Below are positions 15,898 to 23,946 of a DNA stretch of 53,632 nucleotides, piece by piece. The position numbers and the translations under genes are program-made. The notes beneath the pieces are model-generated. The model made no database searches. It saw only the letters and a program-made list of their open reading frames with translations, and was not told the DNA's origin. The DNA is from Collinsella sp. (GTDB lineage Bacteria; Actinomycetota; Coriobacteriia; Coriobacteriales; Coriobacteriaceae), in contig DXZW01000025.1 of the NCBI GenBank assembly GCA_019419455.1, forward strand, positions 1-53,632, in the 5' to 3' direction. The number at the start of each line of letters is the position of its first letter. Positions within the stretch are counted from its first letter, which is position 1.

Positions 15898-16596
15898 TTA
15901 CTCCTCGTCTTCGGCGTCGTCAGATTTTTTTACGCTAGCACGCTTCTTCTTTTTGGAGAGATCCAGGCCAAAACGTTTAACAAGCATTTCGCAAATCTCG
16001 CTCGAACGGGCCTTAAGATAGCTGCCCTTACCGTTCTCGGCATCGAACTTAAGGCGCAGCGCAAGCTTCTCGGCAACCTCGGCGTCGATCTCGCCCTGGC
16101 AAAACTCGTACAGGCAACCGAGCATGTCGCGATACTCAAGGTCGCCGTGGTAGCACTGGATGGCCTCGTCCAGGATGGGCCAAGCCTCGCGCGAACGCTC
16201 GACGCTCGTGGCACCCCACACGCACAGCAGGCGGAAGGCGGCATAGCGCAGCGTGGAGGAGATCTCGTCGAACAGTGCGGTCTCGGCGCCCTCAAAGGCA
16301 TCGCCCAGCTGCTCGGGGCAGGTGGTGGCGAGCGCCGTCAGGGCATCGAGGGCCTCCCAGCGGGTCTGCGCCTCGGGGCGGTCGAGCGCCTCGATCAACG
16401 CGGGCACGCAGGGCACGACGCGCTGCGGATCGCGCTCGGCAAGCAGGTGCAGCACGCGGGCGGCAAACTGGCGGATGCGGCGCGTGGGGCAGCCGAGCTC
16501 CTGGACCAGACGGTCGACGGCGTTCTCGTTCTCCTCTGCCAGCTGGAGCTGTGCCAGCTCCTCGTCGGTGAGCTGTTCGTCTTTGTTTTCTGCCAT
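15898..16596 (-). CDS. HEAT-like repeat protein of unknown function
   Basis: A 232-residue, all-helical protein. Residues 30-150 look like HEAT-type repeats (RRIRQFAARVLHLLAERDPQRVVPCVPALIEALDRPEAQTRWEALDALTALA split across repeats). The C-terminus is basic then acidic (SKKKKRASVKKSDDAEDEE). No catalytic motif is visible, so it is probably a protein-binding scaffold. It is co-transcribed with icd downstream and the small membrane protein upstream. Confidence 0.75.
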   Translation of the reverse strand: MAENKDEQLTDEELAQLQLAEENENAVDRLVQELGCPTRRIRQFAARVLHLLAERDPQRVVPCVPALIEALDRPEAQTRWEALDALTALATTCPEQLGDAFEGAETALFDEISSTLRYAAFRLLCVWGATSVERSREAWPILDEAIQCYHGDLEYRDMLGCLYEFCQGEIDAEVAEKLALRLKFDAENGKGSYLKARSSEICEMLVKRFGLDLSKKKKRASVKKSDDAEDEE

Positions 16597-16611
16597 AGTT
16601 ACCTCTTCTTT

Positions 16612-17040
16612 TTATTTCTTGGCGTGCTTGCCAGCACCCTTGCTGTCATCGGTGACCGAGATGAGCTGCCGGTCGGCCGCGCCATTGCGACGTGCACGGC
16701 GGCGCTCCTCGGCGTCGCCCGCGTCGGCGGCGGCGCGATGAGCCTTGTTGACGTTAAAAACCTCGTCGTGCTTGCGCCATGGACCGACGGACTCGCCAAA
16801 GCTCATCTTAAGGCCGGCGATAAAGCCGCCGAGCCAGCCGATCGGCGCAAACTGCACCAGCGGGAACAGCGAGAACACCCAGGTCAGTAGGACGACCGCC
16901 GCCGCTCCTGCAAAGTTGGCAATCCAGTAGTCGCGCTTGGTGATGACACGCTTTTCGCACGCCCACTGGCCGCACAGAAAGCCGATGTAGATCGCAAAGA
17001 GAAAGAGTACCAGCGCAAGCACCACGAACGTCCAGCTCAT
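16612..17040 (-). CDS. Small membrane protein of unknown function
   Basis: A 142-residue protein with two hydrophobic segments (about 4-24 and 46-68, perhaps a third near 73-85) and a basic C-terminal tail containing RRRARRNG. Not recognised. The ATG at 17040 has GGGGAG upstream that overlaps the stop of the GarR-family gene, so the two are coupled; the longer frame to 17076 lies inside that gene. Confidence 0.7.
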   Translation of the reverse strand: MSWTFVVLALVLFLFAIYIGFLCGQWACEKRVITKRDYWIANFAGAAAVVLLTWVFSLFPLVQFAPIGWLGGFIAGLKMSFGESVGPWRKHDEVFNVNKAHRAAADAGDAEERRRARRNGAADRQLISVTDDSKGAGKHAKK

Positions 17041-17045
17041 GGGCG

Positions 17046-18125
17046 CTACTCCCCGTGATGGTGGCCGCAGCAGCACTCGTGGCCGTCGTCATGGCCGTGG
17101 CCGCCGCAGCACTCGTGGTCCTCGCCATGGTGATGGCCACAGCCGCACTCATGGTCCTCGCCGTGCTCGCCGCAACCGCAACCTTCCTCGTGAGCGCCAT
17201 GCTCCTCGGGGCGATACTGCGACCAGTCCAGACCGGCGGCGATGGCGTCGGCCTCCTCCTTGTAGAGAACCGTGATGGCCTGGGTGCCCAGCTTGGCGCC
17301 ACCGATGGCGTCGAGCATGTCGTAGAGCGTAAAAGCGACGTCGGCACCGGGCAGCGCGAGCTCGCGGTCATCGGCGTAAGCGAGCGCCAAGCGCAGGTCC
17401 TTAATGAAGTGCTCGACCATAAAGCCGGGCTTGTAGTCGCCGTCAAGCGCCTTGGGAGCCAGGCTCTCCATGGCGCCGGACTTGCCGGTACCGCCCAGGA
17501 TCATCTGGCGGGTCTTCTCCAGGTCAAGGCCGCTCAGCTCGGCAAATGCCATGGCGTCTGCCATGCCGACCATGCAGGCGCCCAGCGACACCTGGTTGGC
17601 GAGCTTGGCAGCCTGGCCCTTGCCGGCGCCGTCGAAGCAGCAGATGTTGGCCGCAAAGGTGGCAAGGATGTCGCGGACCGGCGCGATGTCGTTCTCGGTA
17701 GCGCCCACGATAGCCGTGAGCGTACCGGCGATAGCGCCCGACTCGCCGCCGGTGACGGGGCAGTCAAACGCCATGCGGCCGGAAACCTGGGCGGCCTCGG
17801 CAATGTCGCGCGCCAGCTCGGGCGAGCTTGTGGTGAGGTCGATCAGGACCGCGCCGGGCTTAGTGCACGCGAGCAGGCCGTCGCCCGCCAGGTAGAGCTC
17901 CTCGACCTCGGAGGGATAACCCACCATGGTAAAGACGACGTCGGCGTTCGCCACGGCATCTGCCGGCGTATCGGCCCAAACGGCACCGCGCTCGATAAGC
18001 GCGACGGCCTTGGACTTGGTACGGTTGTTGACCGTGACGGGATAGCCGGCATCCAGGATGTGGCCGGCGATGGGGGCACCCATGATTCCGGTGCCGATGA
18101 ATGCGACAGAGAGCTTGTTTGCCAT
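17046..18125 (-). CDS. GarR/3-hydroxyisobutyrate dehydrogenase family enzyme with a Cys/His-rich tail
   Basis: A 359-residue NAD(P)-dependent beta-hydroxyacid dehydrogenase. It has the Rossmann motif FIGTGIMGAPIAG (residues 9-21), the substrate motif DCPVTGGESGAIAGTL near 120 and the catalytic Lys in GKGQAAKLANQ near 172. This could be tartronate semialdehyde reductase, but the substrate is not fixed by sequence. The domain ends near residue 305. After it come about 52 residues with 14 His and 9 Cys in repeats of the form DHECGCGHHHGE. Such a tail is a likely Ni, Zn or Cu store or sensor and is not part of the usual family. The frame is continuous to the stop. Confidence 0.88.
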   Translation of the reverse strand: MANKLSVAFIGTGIMGAPIAGHILDAGYPVTVNNRTKSKAVALIERGAVWADTPADAVANADVVFTMVGYPSEVEELYLAGDGLLACTKPGAVLIDLTTSSPELARDIAEAAQVSGRMAFDCPVTGGESGAIAGTLTAIVGATENDIAPVRDILATFAANICCFDGAGKGQAAKLANQVSLGACMVGMADAMAFAELSGLDLEKTRQMILGGTGKSGAMESLAPKALDGDYKPGFMVEHFIKDLRLALAYADDRELALPGADVAFTLYDMLDAIGGAKLGTQAITVLYKEEADAIAAGLDWSQYRPEEHGAHEEGCGCGEHGEDHECGCGHHHGEDHECCGGHGHDDGHECCCGHHHGE

Positions 18126-18223
18126 GAAGCCTTTCCTTTTGGGTTGGGTGTTATTACCAGGTTGAATACTCGGTGCCAGCGTTTGGGCTGTGAGTTGGGA
18201 TCGATTACGGCCGCGTTACTTGC

Positions 18224-19177
18224 CTACTGACCGCGCACGCGGCGGGCGATGCGGTCGGAAAGCGACGCCTTGTCGGCGCGGTTCTTACCCCAAAACGCGC
18301 AGGCCACCATGCCGGGGCCCACGTGCGAGCCGATGGTAGGACCGACGGAGCTGCGAATGATCGTGACGTCGGCGCAACCCTCCTCCTTGCGGATGGCGGC
18401 TTCGAGCCAGTCGCCGTCCTTTTCGGCATCGGCCGTCATAATGGCGATGGGCATGGTGCGATCGGGCACATAGTTCTCGCGGAACGACTTGAGGATGGAC
18501 TTGAGCGCCTTCTTGCGGCCGCGGTTGACGCCGATCAGCGACAGCGAGCCGGCAAGGTCGTAGGAAAGCTCGGGCTTGACGTCGAGTTTTGCCGTGAGCT
18601 GCGCCGCCGCGGGCGGAATGCGGCCGCCAGCAGCCAGTGCGTCGAAGCTCTCGAGCGTAAAGTAACCGTGGACATAGGTCTTAGCCTCGTTTACCCAGTC
18701 GACCAGCTGCTTGGCGGTCAGTCCCGCCGAACGCTGGCGCACGGCCTCGAGCGCCAAGAGCGCGCCGGTCGCGCAGGGCAGAGCGTTGTCGACCACGTAG
18801 AGCTCAAAGTTGGGATACTCGGCGCGCACGGCATCTGCCGCCTGGCACGCGGAGTTGTAGCTCGACGACAGCGCCGAGGTAAAGCACAGGTAGACCGTGG
18901 GCGTGCCCTCTTTGGCGCACTCGGTAAAGAACTCGATATAGCGACCGAGCGACACAGCCGAGGTGGACACGCGGGCACCGGCGCGCATGCGGTCGTAGAA
19001 CTCCTTAGGGCTCATGCTCGACCAGATGTCGTCCGTACGCTCCTCGCCATCGATAATGAAGGGGAAACCCAGGATATCGACATCGAGGTTCGCGGCGACC
19101 TCGGGGCTAAAGTCGCAGCAGGTATCGACGACGATGCGGCAACGGTCCGAATGACCGGCGGATGCGGCCTTGTCCAT
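18224..19177 (-). CDS. DegV family fatty-acid-binding protein
   Basis: A 317-residue DegV protein: IVVDTCCDFSPE near the start, the GEERTDDIWS and ARVSTSAVSLGRY segments, TSALSSSYNSA and the C-terminal GPTIGSHVGPGMVAC motif. Members bind a fatty acid and serve fatty-acid kinase FakA in taking up exogenous lipids. Start ATG at 19177 has AAGGAG 9 bases upstream. The gene stands alone between the hpf terminator and the dehydrogenase operon. Confidence 0.9.
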   Translation of the reverse strand: MDKAASAGHSDRCRIVVDTCCDFSPEVAANLDVDILGFPFIIDGEERTDDIWSSMSPKEFYDRMRAGARVSTSAVSLGRYIEFFTECAKEGTPTVYLCFTSALSSSYNSACQAADAVRAEYPNFELYVVDNALPCATGALLALEAVRQRSAGLTAKQLVDWVNEAKTYVHGYFTLESFDALAAGGRIPPAAAQLTAKLDVKPELSYDLAGSLSLIGVNRGRKKALKSILKSFRENYVPDRTMPIAIMTADAEKDGDWLEAAIRKEEGCADVTIIRSSVGPTIGSHVGPGMVACAFWGKNRADKASLSDRIARRVRGQ

Positions 19178-19195
19178 CAAAGCGACTCCTTACGT

Positions 19196-19226
19196 AAAAA
19201 GGCGGCCACCCGCATGGGATGGCCGC
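19196..19226 (-). terminator. Terminator of hpf
   Basis: GGCGGCCA pairs with TGGCCGCC; on the minus strand the stem is followed by TTTTTACG. It lies 31 bases after the hpf stop. Confidence 0.85.
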
Positions 19227-19256
19227 CAGCCGTTAACTCATGCAAGTTAACGTATT

Positions 19257-19841
19257 TTACTCGTCAAGTGTTTCGATGCGGGGCTTGATGATGCCATATC
19301 CACCATTCTTACGGTGATACACCACATTGATAAGGCCGGTCGTCGCGTTCTCGAACACGTAGAAGTCGTGACCGAGCAGATCGGTCTGCACCAGCGCCTG
19401 CTCCTCAGTCATCGGAGTGACGTCGATAACCTTCTCGCGGACGAGCAGGTCGTCTTCCTCCTCGGGCAGCAGCAGGTCGGCCAGATCCTCGACGCGCTCG
19501 ACCGGTGCGACATCCGCGGCGCTGGCACCACCCTGGCGGTTGTCCACGACCTTAGTCTTGAACTTGCGCAGCTGGCGGGTAACCTTATCGGCGGAGAGGT
19601 CGATGGCGGCATACATATCTGCGCCGTGCTCGGCAACGCGAATCACAGAGCCGCGGGCACGAACCGTGACCTCGACGATTGCCGGGTTGGGGTTCGAGGG
19701 GTTCTTCTCATAACGAAGCACGACGTCGACTGTCATGGGCTCGATATCGAAAACCTTGAGCGCCTCGCCGATCTTCTCATCCACATGCGCACGCAGAGCA
19801 TCGGTTACCGTCGTCTTGCGTCCAGAAACCTTGATATCCAT
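19257..19841 (-). CDS. hpf: Ribosome hibernation promoting factor, long form
   Basis: A 194-residue protein that binds ribosomes and pairs them into inactive 100S dimers in resting cells. Residues 1-100 form the RaiA/YfiA beta-alpha domain (MDIKVSGRKTTVTDALRAHV, EVTVRARGSVIRVAEHGADMYAAIDLSADKV split) and residues 135-194 the dimerising C-terminal domain (IDVTPMTEEQALVQTDLLGHDFYVFENATTG). The true start is the ATG at 19841 with GGAG upstream; the frame continues 60 bases higher without conserved sequence. Confidence 0.95.
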   Translation of the reverse strand: MDIKVSGRKTTVTDALRAHVDEKIGEALKVFDIEPMTVDVVLRYEKNPSNPNPAIVEVTVRARGSVIRVAEHGADMYAAIDLSADKVTRQLRKFKTKVVDNRQGGASAADVAPVERVEDLADLLLPEEEDDLLVREKVIDVTPMTEEQALVQTDLLGHDFYVFENATTGLINVVYHRKNGGYGIIKPRIETLDE

Positions 19842-20057
19842 ACGTGGCTCCAATCTGCCTCGGGGACTTACTGTACTGGCTATGTACCCATTGCCGTGCA
19901 TTTAATCACGCGGATTCCTAAAGACCCGAATAACGATTGCTTGATACCGCATACCGAAGTCTCGTACTTTTCCGTGGCAAAGTGCGCTATGGGAGGGCGT
20001 CGGCGACTTTGTATTTGGTCCCGAAAATTGGCTTTGACCTGCTGGTTTTATAGGGAT

Positions 20058-20092
20058 AAAAAAGCCGGGCTCCCCTATTGGAGAAACCCGGC
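20058..20092 (-). terminator. Terminator of the lipoprotein gene
   Basis: GCCGGG/CCCGGC and CTCC/GGAG stems around a small bulge; the minus-strand tail is TTTTTTA. It lies about 65 bases after the lipoprotein stop. Confidence 0.82.
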
Positions 20093-20158
20093 AGTGCGTG
20101 TTGAAACCGTGAAGAGGTTTCCTTTCCAACGTATAGGAGACACCACCCCTAGCAATAA

Positions 20159-21184
20159 CTAGCTATTGAGTTTGTTAATGTCGTCGTCGGTGATAGTGCC
20201 TTCCTGGCTGGACGATTTGTCCTCGGAGGATGCGGTCTCATTGTTGGAATCGGAAGACTCGCTGCCGGAGGACGTGGTCTCACTGGACTCAGAGTCGCCC
20301 GGCTGCACGTTAGCGCCCGAAACCGTCTTAGTGGTGAGGTCGTAGGGCATCCTGCCATACCAGACGCAGTGAACTGCCTCGAGCGTGCCGTCGACCGTGA
20401 TGTCGTCGAGGGCATCGCTCACGGCACGGCACAGTTCGTCATTGGACGAGAGGCCCGCAACACCGAGCGTCGAGGGCGCCTCGAGCGCACCGACATAGGA
20501 GATCTCGCTCATCAGACGTGCAAGGTAGCCACCGGCCGTGGAGTCGCAGATCACATAGTCAACCTCGCCGGACTCGAGCGCCTCAAAGCACTCGTTGATG
20601 TTGGAGTAGGTCTTTTGGTTGGCGGTGATGCTCTGCTTGGCAAGCGCCTCCTGCGAGGCCGAGGACATCTGGACACCCAGGGTAGACGTGTTAAGGGTAT
20701 CGGTGGAAACGCTTAGCGACCCACCATCGCTGGTTTTACCGAACACAGAAGCGGCATCGTACAGGCAGGTGCCGAGCGAGCTAACGTCCCCGTCTGTGGA
20801 GTTGATCTCGCCGATAAAGATATCGGCCTTTTTGTCGGCGAGCGCGGAACCTGCCGAGGACGCATCGACAAAGGCGACCTTAAGGCCCATGCGGCTTGCG
20901 AGGGCGCGGGCGGCGTCGACCGCATACCCCGTGAGCTCGCCGTCGGCGCCCTGCATGGCCTGCGGCGCATCGGAAGTATCGAGGGCAACCGTCAGGGTTC
21001 CGGGAGTAACCAGGGCATCGTCCGACACCGCCGGCGTGACGGTCTTGTACTCGATCTGGTCGATCGTGGGAGTCGTGAACGTAGACAGCGGGTTGAACGC
21101 GCATCCGCTCAGGCCCAAAACGGCGATGACCGCTGCGGCCCCAGCACCTAACCGAGCCGCGTGCATCAAGCTGCCCCTCACCAT
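20159..21184 (-). CDS. ABC-transporter solute-binding lipoprotein (family 3)
   Basis: A 341-residue exported lipoprotein. The signal peptide ends in the lipobox LSGC with the lipidated Cys28. Residues 60-285 resemble amino-acid-binding SBP_bac_3 proteins (GTLTVALDTSDAPQAM, GYAVDAARALASRMG, DSTAGGYLARL). The last 60 residues are a low-complexity Ser/Thr/Glu region. No permease or ATPase gene lies beside it, so it may be an orphan receptor or serve a distant transporter. The start at 21184 is provisional; ATG 21166 would still give a full signal peptide. A strong promoter 330 bases upstream implies a long leader. Confidence 0.82.
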   Translation of the reverse strand: MVRGSLMHAARLGAGAAAVIAVLGLSGCAFNPLSTFTTPTIDQIEYKTVTPAVSDDALVTPGTLTVALDTSDAPQAMQGADGELTGYAVDAARALASRMGLKVAFVDASSAGSALADKKADIFIGEINSTDGDVSSLGTCLYDAASVFGKTSDGGSLSVSTDTLNTSTLGVQMSSASQEALAKQSITANQKTYSNINECFEALESGEVDYVICDSTAGGYLARLMSEISYVGALEAPSTLGVAGLSSNDELCRAVSDALDDITVDGTLEAVHCVWYGRMPYDLTTKTVSGANVQPGDSESSETTSSGSESSDSNNETASSEDKSSSQEGTITDDDINKLNS

Positions 21185-21508
21185 GTCCACTACCCTGCCT
21201 TCTGTGTCGTATACGATCCGTGCGTTGCGCGAAATATCAGGTTGTTCCCACCAGCTGACCTGGTATTTGACCCCACACTTGCGCACCGGGGTGTTTGCTC
21301 GGGAGGCCGTAGCCGCCTTCACGACTGGCCCGCTCGCCCGCGAGGCGGTATTGCCCCAAAGAAAGTAGAACGGACGGTGCGGCTTACATCTAGGACGCGC
21401 CATGATCGCGCCGCGCGCACGCGGTCGCTTACGTGGATCCCTTTGACCGCGTCTGTCTTGGACTAGGACGGGCATTTCGTCCGTCCGCAACCACAGCCTG
21501 GTAGGAAC
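21185..21508 (-). promoter_or_regulatory. Long GC-rich leader of the lipoprotein gene
   Basis: Between the promoter at 21516-21544 and the start codon lie over 300 transcribed bases. They can form several hairpins, for example AAATACCAGGT with ACCTGATATTT (11 bp, one mismatch) near 21224-21262. The frame stays open through this stretch but the translation is unlike known proteins. Either a regulatory leader RNA or a small unrecognised gene is possible. Confidence 0.4.
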
Positions 21509-21515
21509 GAAGCGC

Positions 21516-21544
21516 ATTATAGCTAAGTTCAAGCTAAAGTTTAA
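21516..21544 (-). promoter_or_regulatory. Strong vegetative promoter
   Basis: On the minus strand TTAAAC and a perfect TATAAT are 17 bases apart. Transcription would start near 21508 and run into the lipoprotein leader. Confidence 0.75.
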
Positions 21545-21617
21545 GGTTAGGGGCGTCATTCGCATCGCGAGTACAGATTTCGCAGGTCGGGGCGGATCAT
21601 TCGTGCCCCCATGAAGC

Positions 21618-21664
21618 CCGGAGCTCCCCCACGGGGAGCTCCGGGGCACCCGTCTCAGGGTGCC
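21618..21664. repeat. Two adjacent perfect hairpins
   Basis: CCGGAGCTCCCC (21618-21629) with GGGGAGCTCCGG (21633-21644), then GGCACCC with GGGTGCC (21645-21664). They abut the MITE-like element. No T-run follows on either strand, so plain termination is uncertain. Confidence 0.7.
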
Positions 21665-21665
21665 G

Positions 21666-21882
21666 TGTGCAAAAAACGGCAAATATGAGTACTGTTACCA
21701 ATTTAGTAGCAGCGTATTACCGCCTCACGAGCCCTTTTTGAGTTCCGCACAGCCTGCTTGGCGCCAAGATATTCCACATTCGTTTATTATCTCTTCGCTG
21801 AATCCAGATTATCGGCCCAAGTTTCTTTGTTTTTGCTGTCACTAATCTAGTAACAGTACTCATATTTGCCGTTTTTTGCACA
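21666..21882. mobile_element. MITE-like element with perfect 33-bp terminal inverted repeats
   Basis: Ends 21666-21698 and 21850-21882 are exact reverse complements (TGTGCAAAAAACGGC...). The 217-bp unit has no ORF of note and is AT-rich against its surroundings. A related unit is at 36215-36445. This is the form of a non-autonomous element or dispersed repeat; no transposase is in the window and no target duplication is obvious. Confidence 0.75.
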
Positions 21883-21917
21883 GAGCATATAAACAGACCC
21901 CCTATAAAGCCATAGTT

Positions 21918-23027
21918 TTACGCTGGTTTGAGCCCAAAGCACGCTCGGAGCGTATTCAGCAGAGCATCTTGCCTCTTTCGACGAGCCTCTACGCGATTCT
22001 GATATCGCTTACCCATACGCTGGTGGATGCGCCATGCGAGTGCTTCCATCGCTTCCATGTCACAGAGCATTTCGTTGTTGACCGTCGCGACCTCGATTCC
22101 CATAGTAATCAAGCCCGTGTTGCGCTTTTCATCATGGATACGTCCCCTCCGGGAGGAATGGCCCAGCTCACCGTTGTATTCCAGGTCAAACCGGGCTGCT
22201 TCCTGATACGCATCGCAAACTGCATGCGGCATCCCCGAGATTGCCTGCGCGCGGTCATCGAACTCGATCTTGTAGTCGGTCTTAAAGGGACCGCAGTCAA
22301 ATCCGCCATAGGAAAACGGAAGCGAAAACAGAGCGAGCATGATGCACTCCATGGGCGAGAGCAGGTTTTCTGACAGGTAGGGACACAGACGCAGCAGCTG
22401 TTTGGCCACATTCCCCTTGCATGCCGCAAGGTAATCTGCCAGGCGATCGGGCGTCAGCGCCGGCTCGACTTCAAAGTAGCCCACGTCTGCTGGCTGGTCC
22501 TTGTCCTTTGCAAGTTTATTCGTAACAGGCGAGGTGTAGGGAGGCAGATACTTCCCGCGGTCGCTCAGTGAAATCTTAGAGCACAGCTCCTGGGCCAGGG
22601 CAAATGCCTGGATACAGCCAAGTTCGCGCGCAACGGCAAGGCAGAGGGCCTCGGGAGACAAGCTGTACACCCCCGGTTCCACCTCTAGAATCGAGCCGGC
22701 GGGCAACCCGGAACACACGGACCAGCCTACGCTAGGCATGCGGCGGCGCTGCGCCGCAGATCCCACCAGCAAGCACAAATCCTCTTGCACCTCGCCGCTT
22801 GCGGCTCCAATTCGCACCAAGTCGGGAAGATAGATGTCCTCGGTCGAGGGCGACGACGTGCGCAGCACACGGCGCTCTTCATCGGGATTGAGGTCCTTCC
22901 AGCTGATATAGCCCATCTGCCGGCGCTCGGCGCGCATCATGCGCAGCGCTGAAGCGCCTGTTAGGATTACGGAAGCCGCTAGCTGTTCGCCTGTCGGCTC
23001 GTTGCGCCGCTCAATCTTCACTGCCAC
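21918..23027 (-). CDS. Unknown protein with a nuclease-like C-terminal segment
   Basis: About 369 residues from a GTG at 23027 (or 23021), just after the comF stop; the frame further upstream overlaps comF and is not coding. The N-terminal two thirds are not recognised, with a YISWKDLNPDE stretch and a segment with QEDLCLLVG. Residues near 290-325 read RFDLEYNGELGH...HDEKRNTGLITMGIEV, which resembles the D-(E)YDG-H...D..R...L...G pattern of Vsr/DUF559-type endonuclease folds. Identity of the catalytic residues is tentative. It overlaps or abuts comF in the same direction, so the two are probably co-transcribed. Confidence 0.6.
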   Translation of the reverse strand: MAVKIERRNEPTGEQLAASVILTGASALRMMRAERRQMGYISWKDLNPDEERRVLRTSSPSTEDIYLPDLVRIGAASGEVQEDLCLLVGSAAQRRRMPSVGWSVCSGLPAGSILEVEPGVYSLSPEALCLAVARELGCIQAFALAQELCSKISLSDRGKYLPPYTSPVTNKLAKDKDQPADVGYFEVEPALTPDRLADYLAACKGNVAKQLLRLCPYLSENLLSPMECIMLALFSLPFSYGGFDCGPFKTDYKIEFDDRAQAISGMPHAVCDAYQEAARFDLEYNGELGHSSRRGRIHDEKRNTGLITMGIEVATVNNEMLCDMEAMEALAWRIHQRMGKRYQNRVEARRKRQDALLNTLRACFGLKPA

Positions 23028-23037
23028 AAAACCACCC

Positions 23038-23844
23038 CTACCAAACACGTGCGATAGCGAGGCCATCAACGGCCGCGGCACCGGCGCGCTTGAGTTCCGC
23101 CGAAGCCGCTGCCATCGTCGCACCCGTGGTGATAACGTCGTCGATAAGCAGCAGGCGGCGGCCCCGCACGTCCTCAACGGTCTCGTACATGCCTCGGACG
23201 CGTTCACGGCGTTCTTCACGGCCGAGTTCACGCTGGTCGCCATGGCCGTATTTAACGAGGGCGTCGAGCAACGGAACACCCGACAGCTCGCAAAATGGGC
23301 GCGCGATGGCCTCCATATGATCGAAGCCGCGTCGCCGAAACGCCGCCGCAGTCGCGGGCACAAACACCACCGCATCGGCGCCGGACAACACACCGCCTAA
23401 GCGTTCGGGCGCCGCGACCTGGGCATGTAAGGCGGTGTCGTATAGCAGCTCTGCCAGATACGGCGCCAGGCGTCGCTCGCCCGCGTCTTTGTACGCTTTA
23501 ATGATCCGCGGCAGCGGATGCGCGTAAACGGCACATGCCAGGCACCGGTCGAGTGCTTCGGCCATCGCCGAGGACGAACCCTCGACCGAGCACTCGGTGC
23601 ACAGCAAGTCTCCAAACGGGGCGCCGCATCGAGTGCAGCTATGCCGCGGGTCGATGAGCGCAAGCGCCGCCAAGCAGTCTTGGCAAATAAGCGCGCCGGA
23701 GCGCTCGCAGCCGGCGCATCGCGTAGGCGACAACGCCTCAAGCGCCTCGTACGCCGCCAGCTCGGCAAACGGTAGCAATTCGTCCGCAAACGGCAGGATG
23801 CCGGCACCTTGCAGGCATCCCAACACATTCAAATATCTCTTCAC
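23038..23844 (-). CDS. comF: ComF family phosphoribosyltransferase-like protein
   Basis: A 268-residue protein with an N-terminal zinc-ribbon set (CAGCERSGALICQDC, CTRCGAPFGDLLCTEC) and a C-terminal PRT domain with the PRPP-binding loop LLLIDDVITTGATM. ComF proteins help take up single-stranded DNA in competent cells and may act in DNA repair. The frame begins at a GTG (23844) with a poor ribosome site, and a 12-bp hairpin ends only 3 bases upstream, so a later start cannot be excluded. Confidence 0.87.
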   Translation of the reverse strand: MKRYLNVLGCLQGAGILPFADELLPFAELAAYEALEALSPTRCAGCERSGALICQDCLAALALIDPRHSCTRCGAPFGDLLCTECSVEGSSSAMAEALDRCLACAVYAHPLPRIIKAYKDAGERRLAPYLAELLYDTALHAQVAAPERLGGVLSGADAVVFVPATAAAFRRRGFDHMEAIARPFCELSGVPLLDALVKYGHGDQRELGREERRERVRGMYETVEDVRGRRLLLIDDVITTGATMAAASAELKRAGAAAVDGLAIARVW

Positions 23845-23847
23845 GAC

Positions 23848-23883
23848 ACAACCCTCCCTACGTTCGGTCGCAGGGAGGGTTGT
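23848..23883 (-). terminator. Hairpin between ricT and comF
   Basis: ACAACCCTCCCT (23848-23859) pairs perfectly with AGGGAGGGTTGT (23872-23883). There is no T-run. It may end the ricT operon or hide the comF start. Confidence 0.6.
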
Positions 23884-23946
23884 TGATTCAGTGCTATGGT
23901 ACCCCGACGCGTTTGGGGTCAGGCAGGTTAAATCCGTTTGCGGGCG

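Noticed and set aside
21220..21270. Signal recognition particle RNA, suggested by CCAGGTCAG
   Set aside because: The matching AGCAG side and the GGAA loop of SRP domain IV are absent.
21185..21682. N-terminal extension of the lipoprotein frame
   Set aside because: It would place over 150 residues before a clear signal peptide and lipobox; kept only as a leader region.
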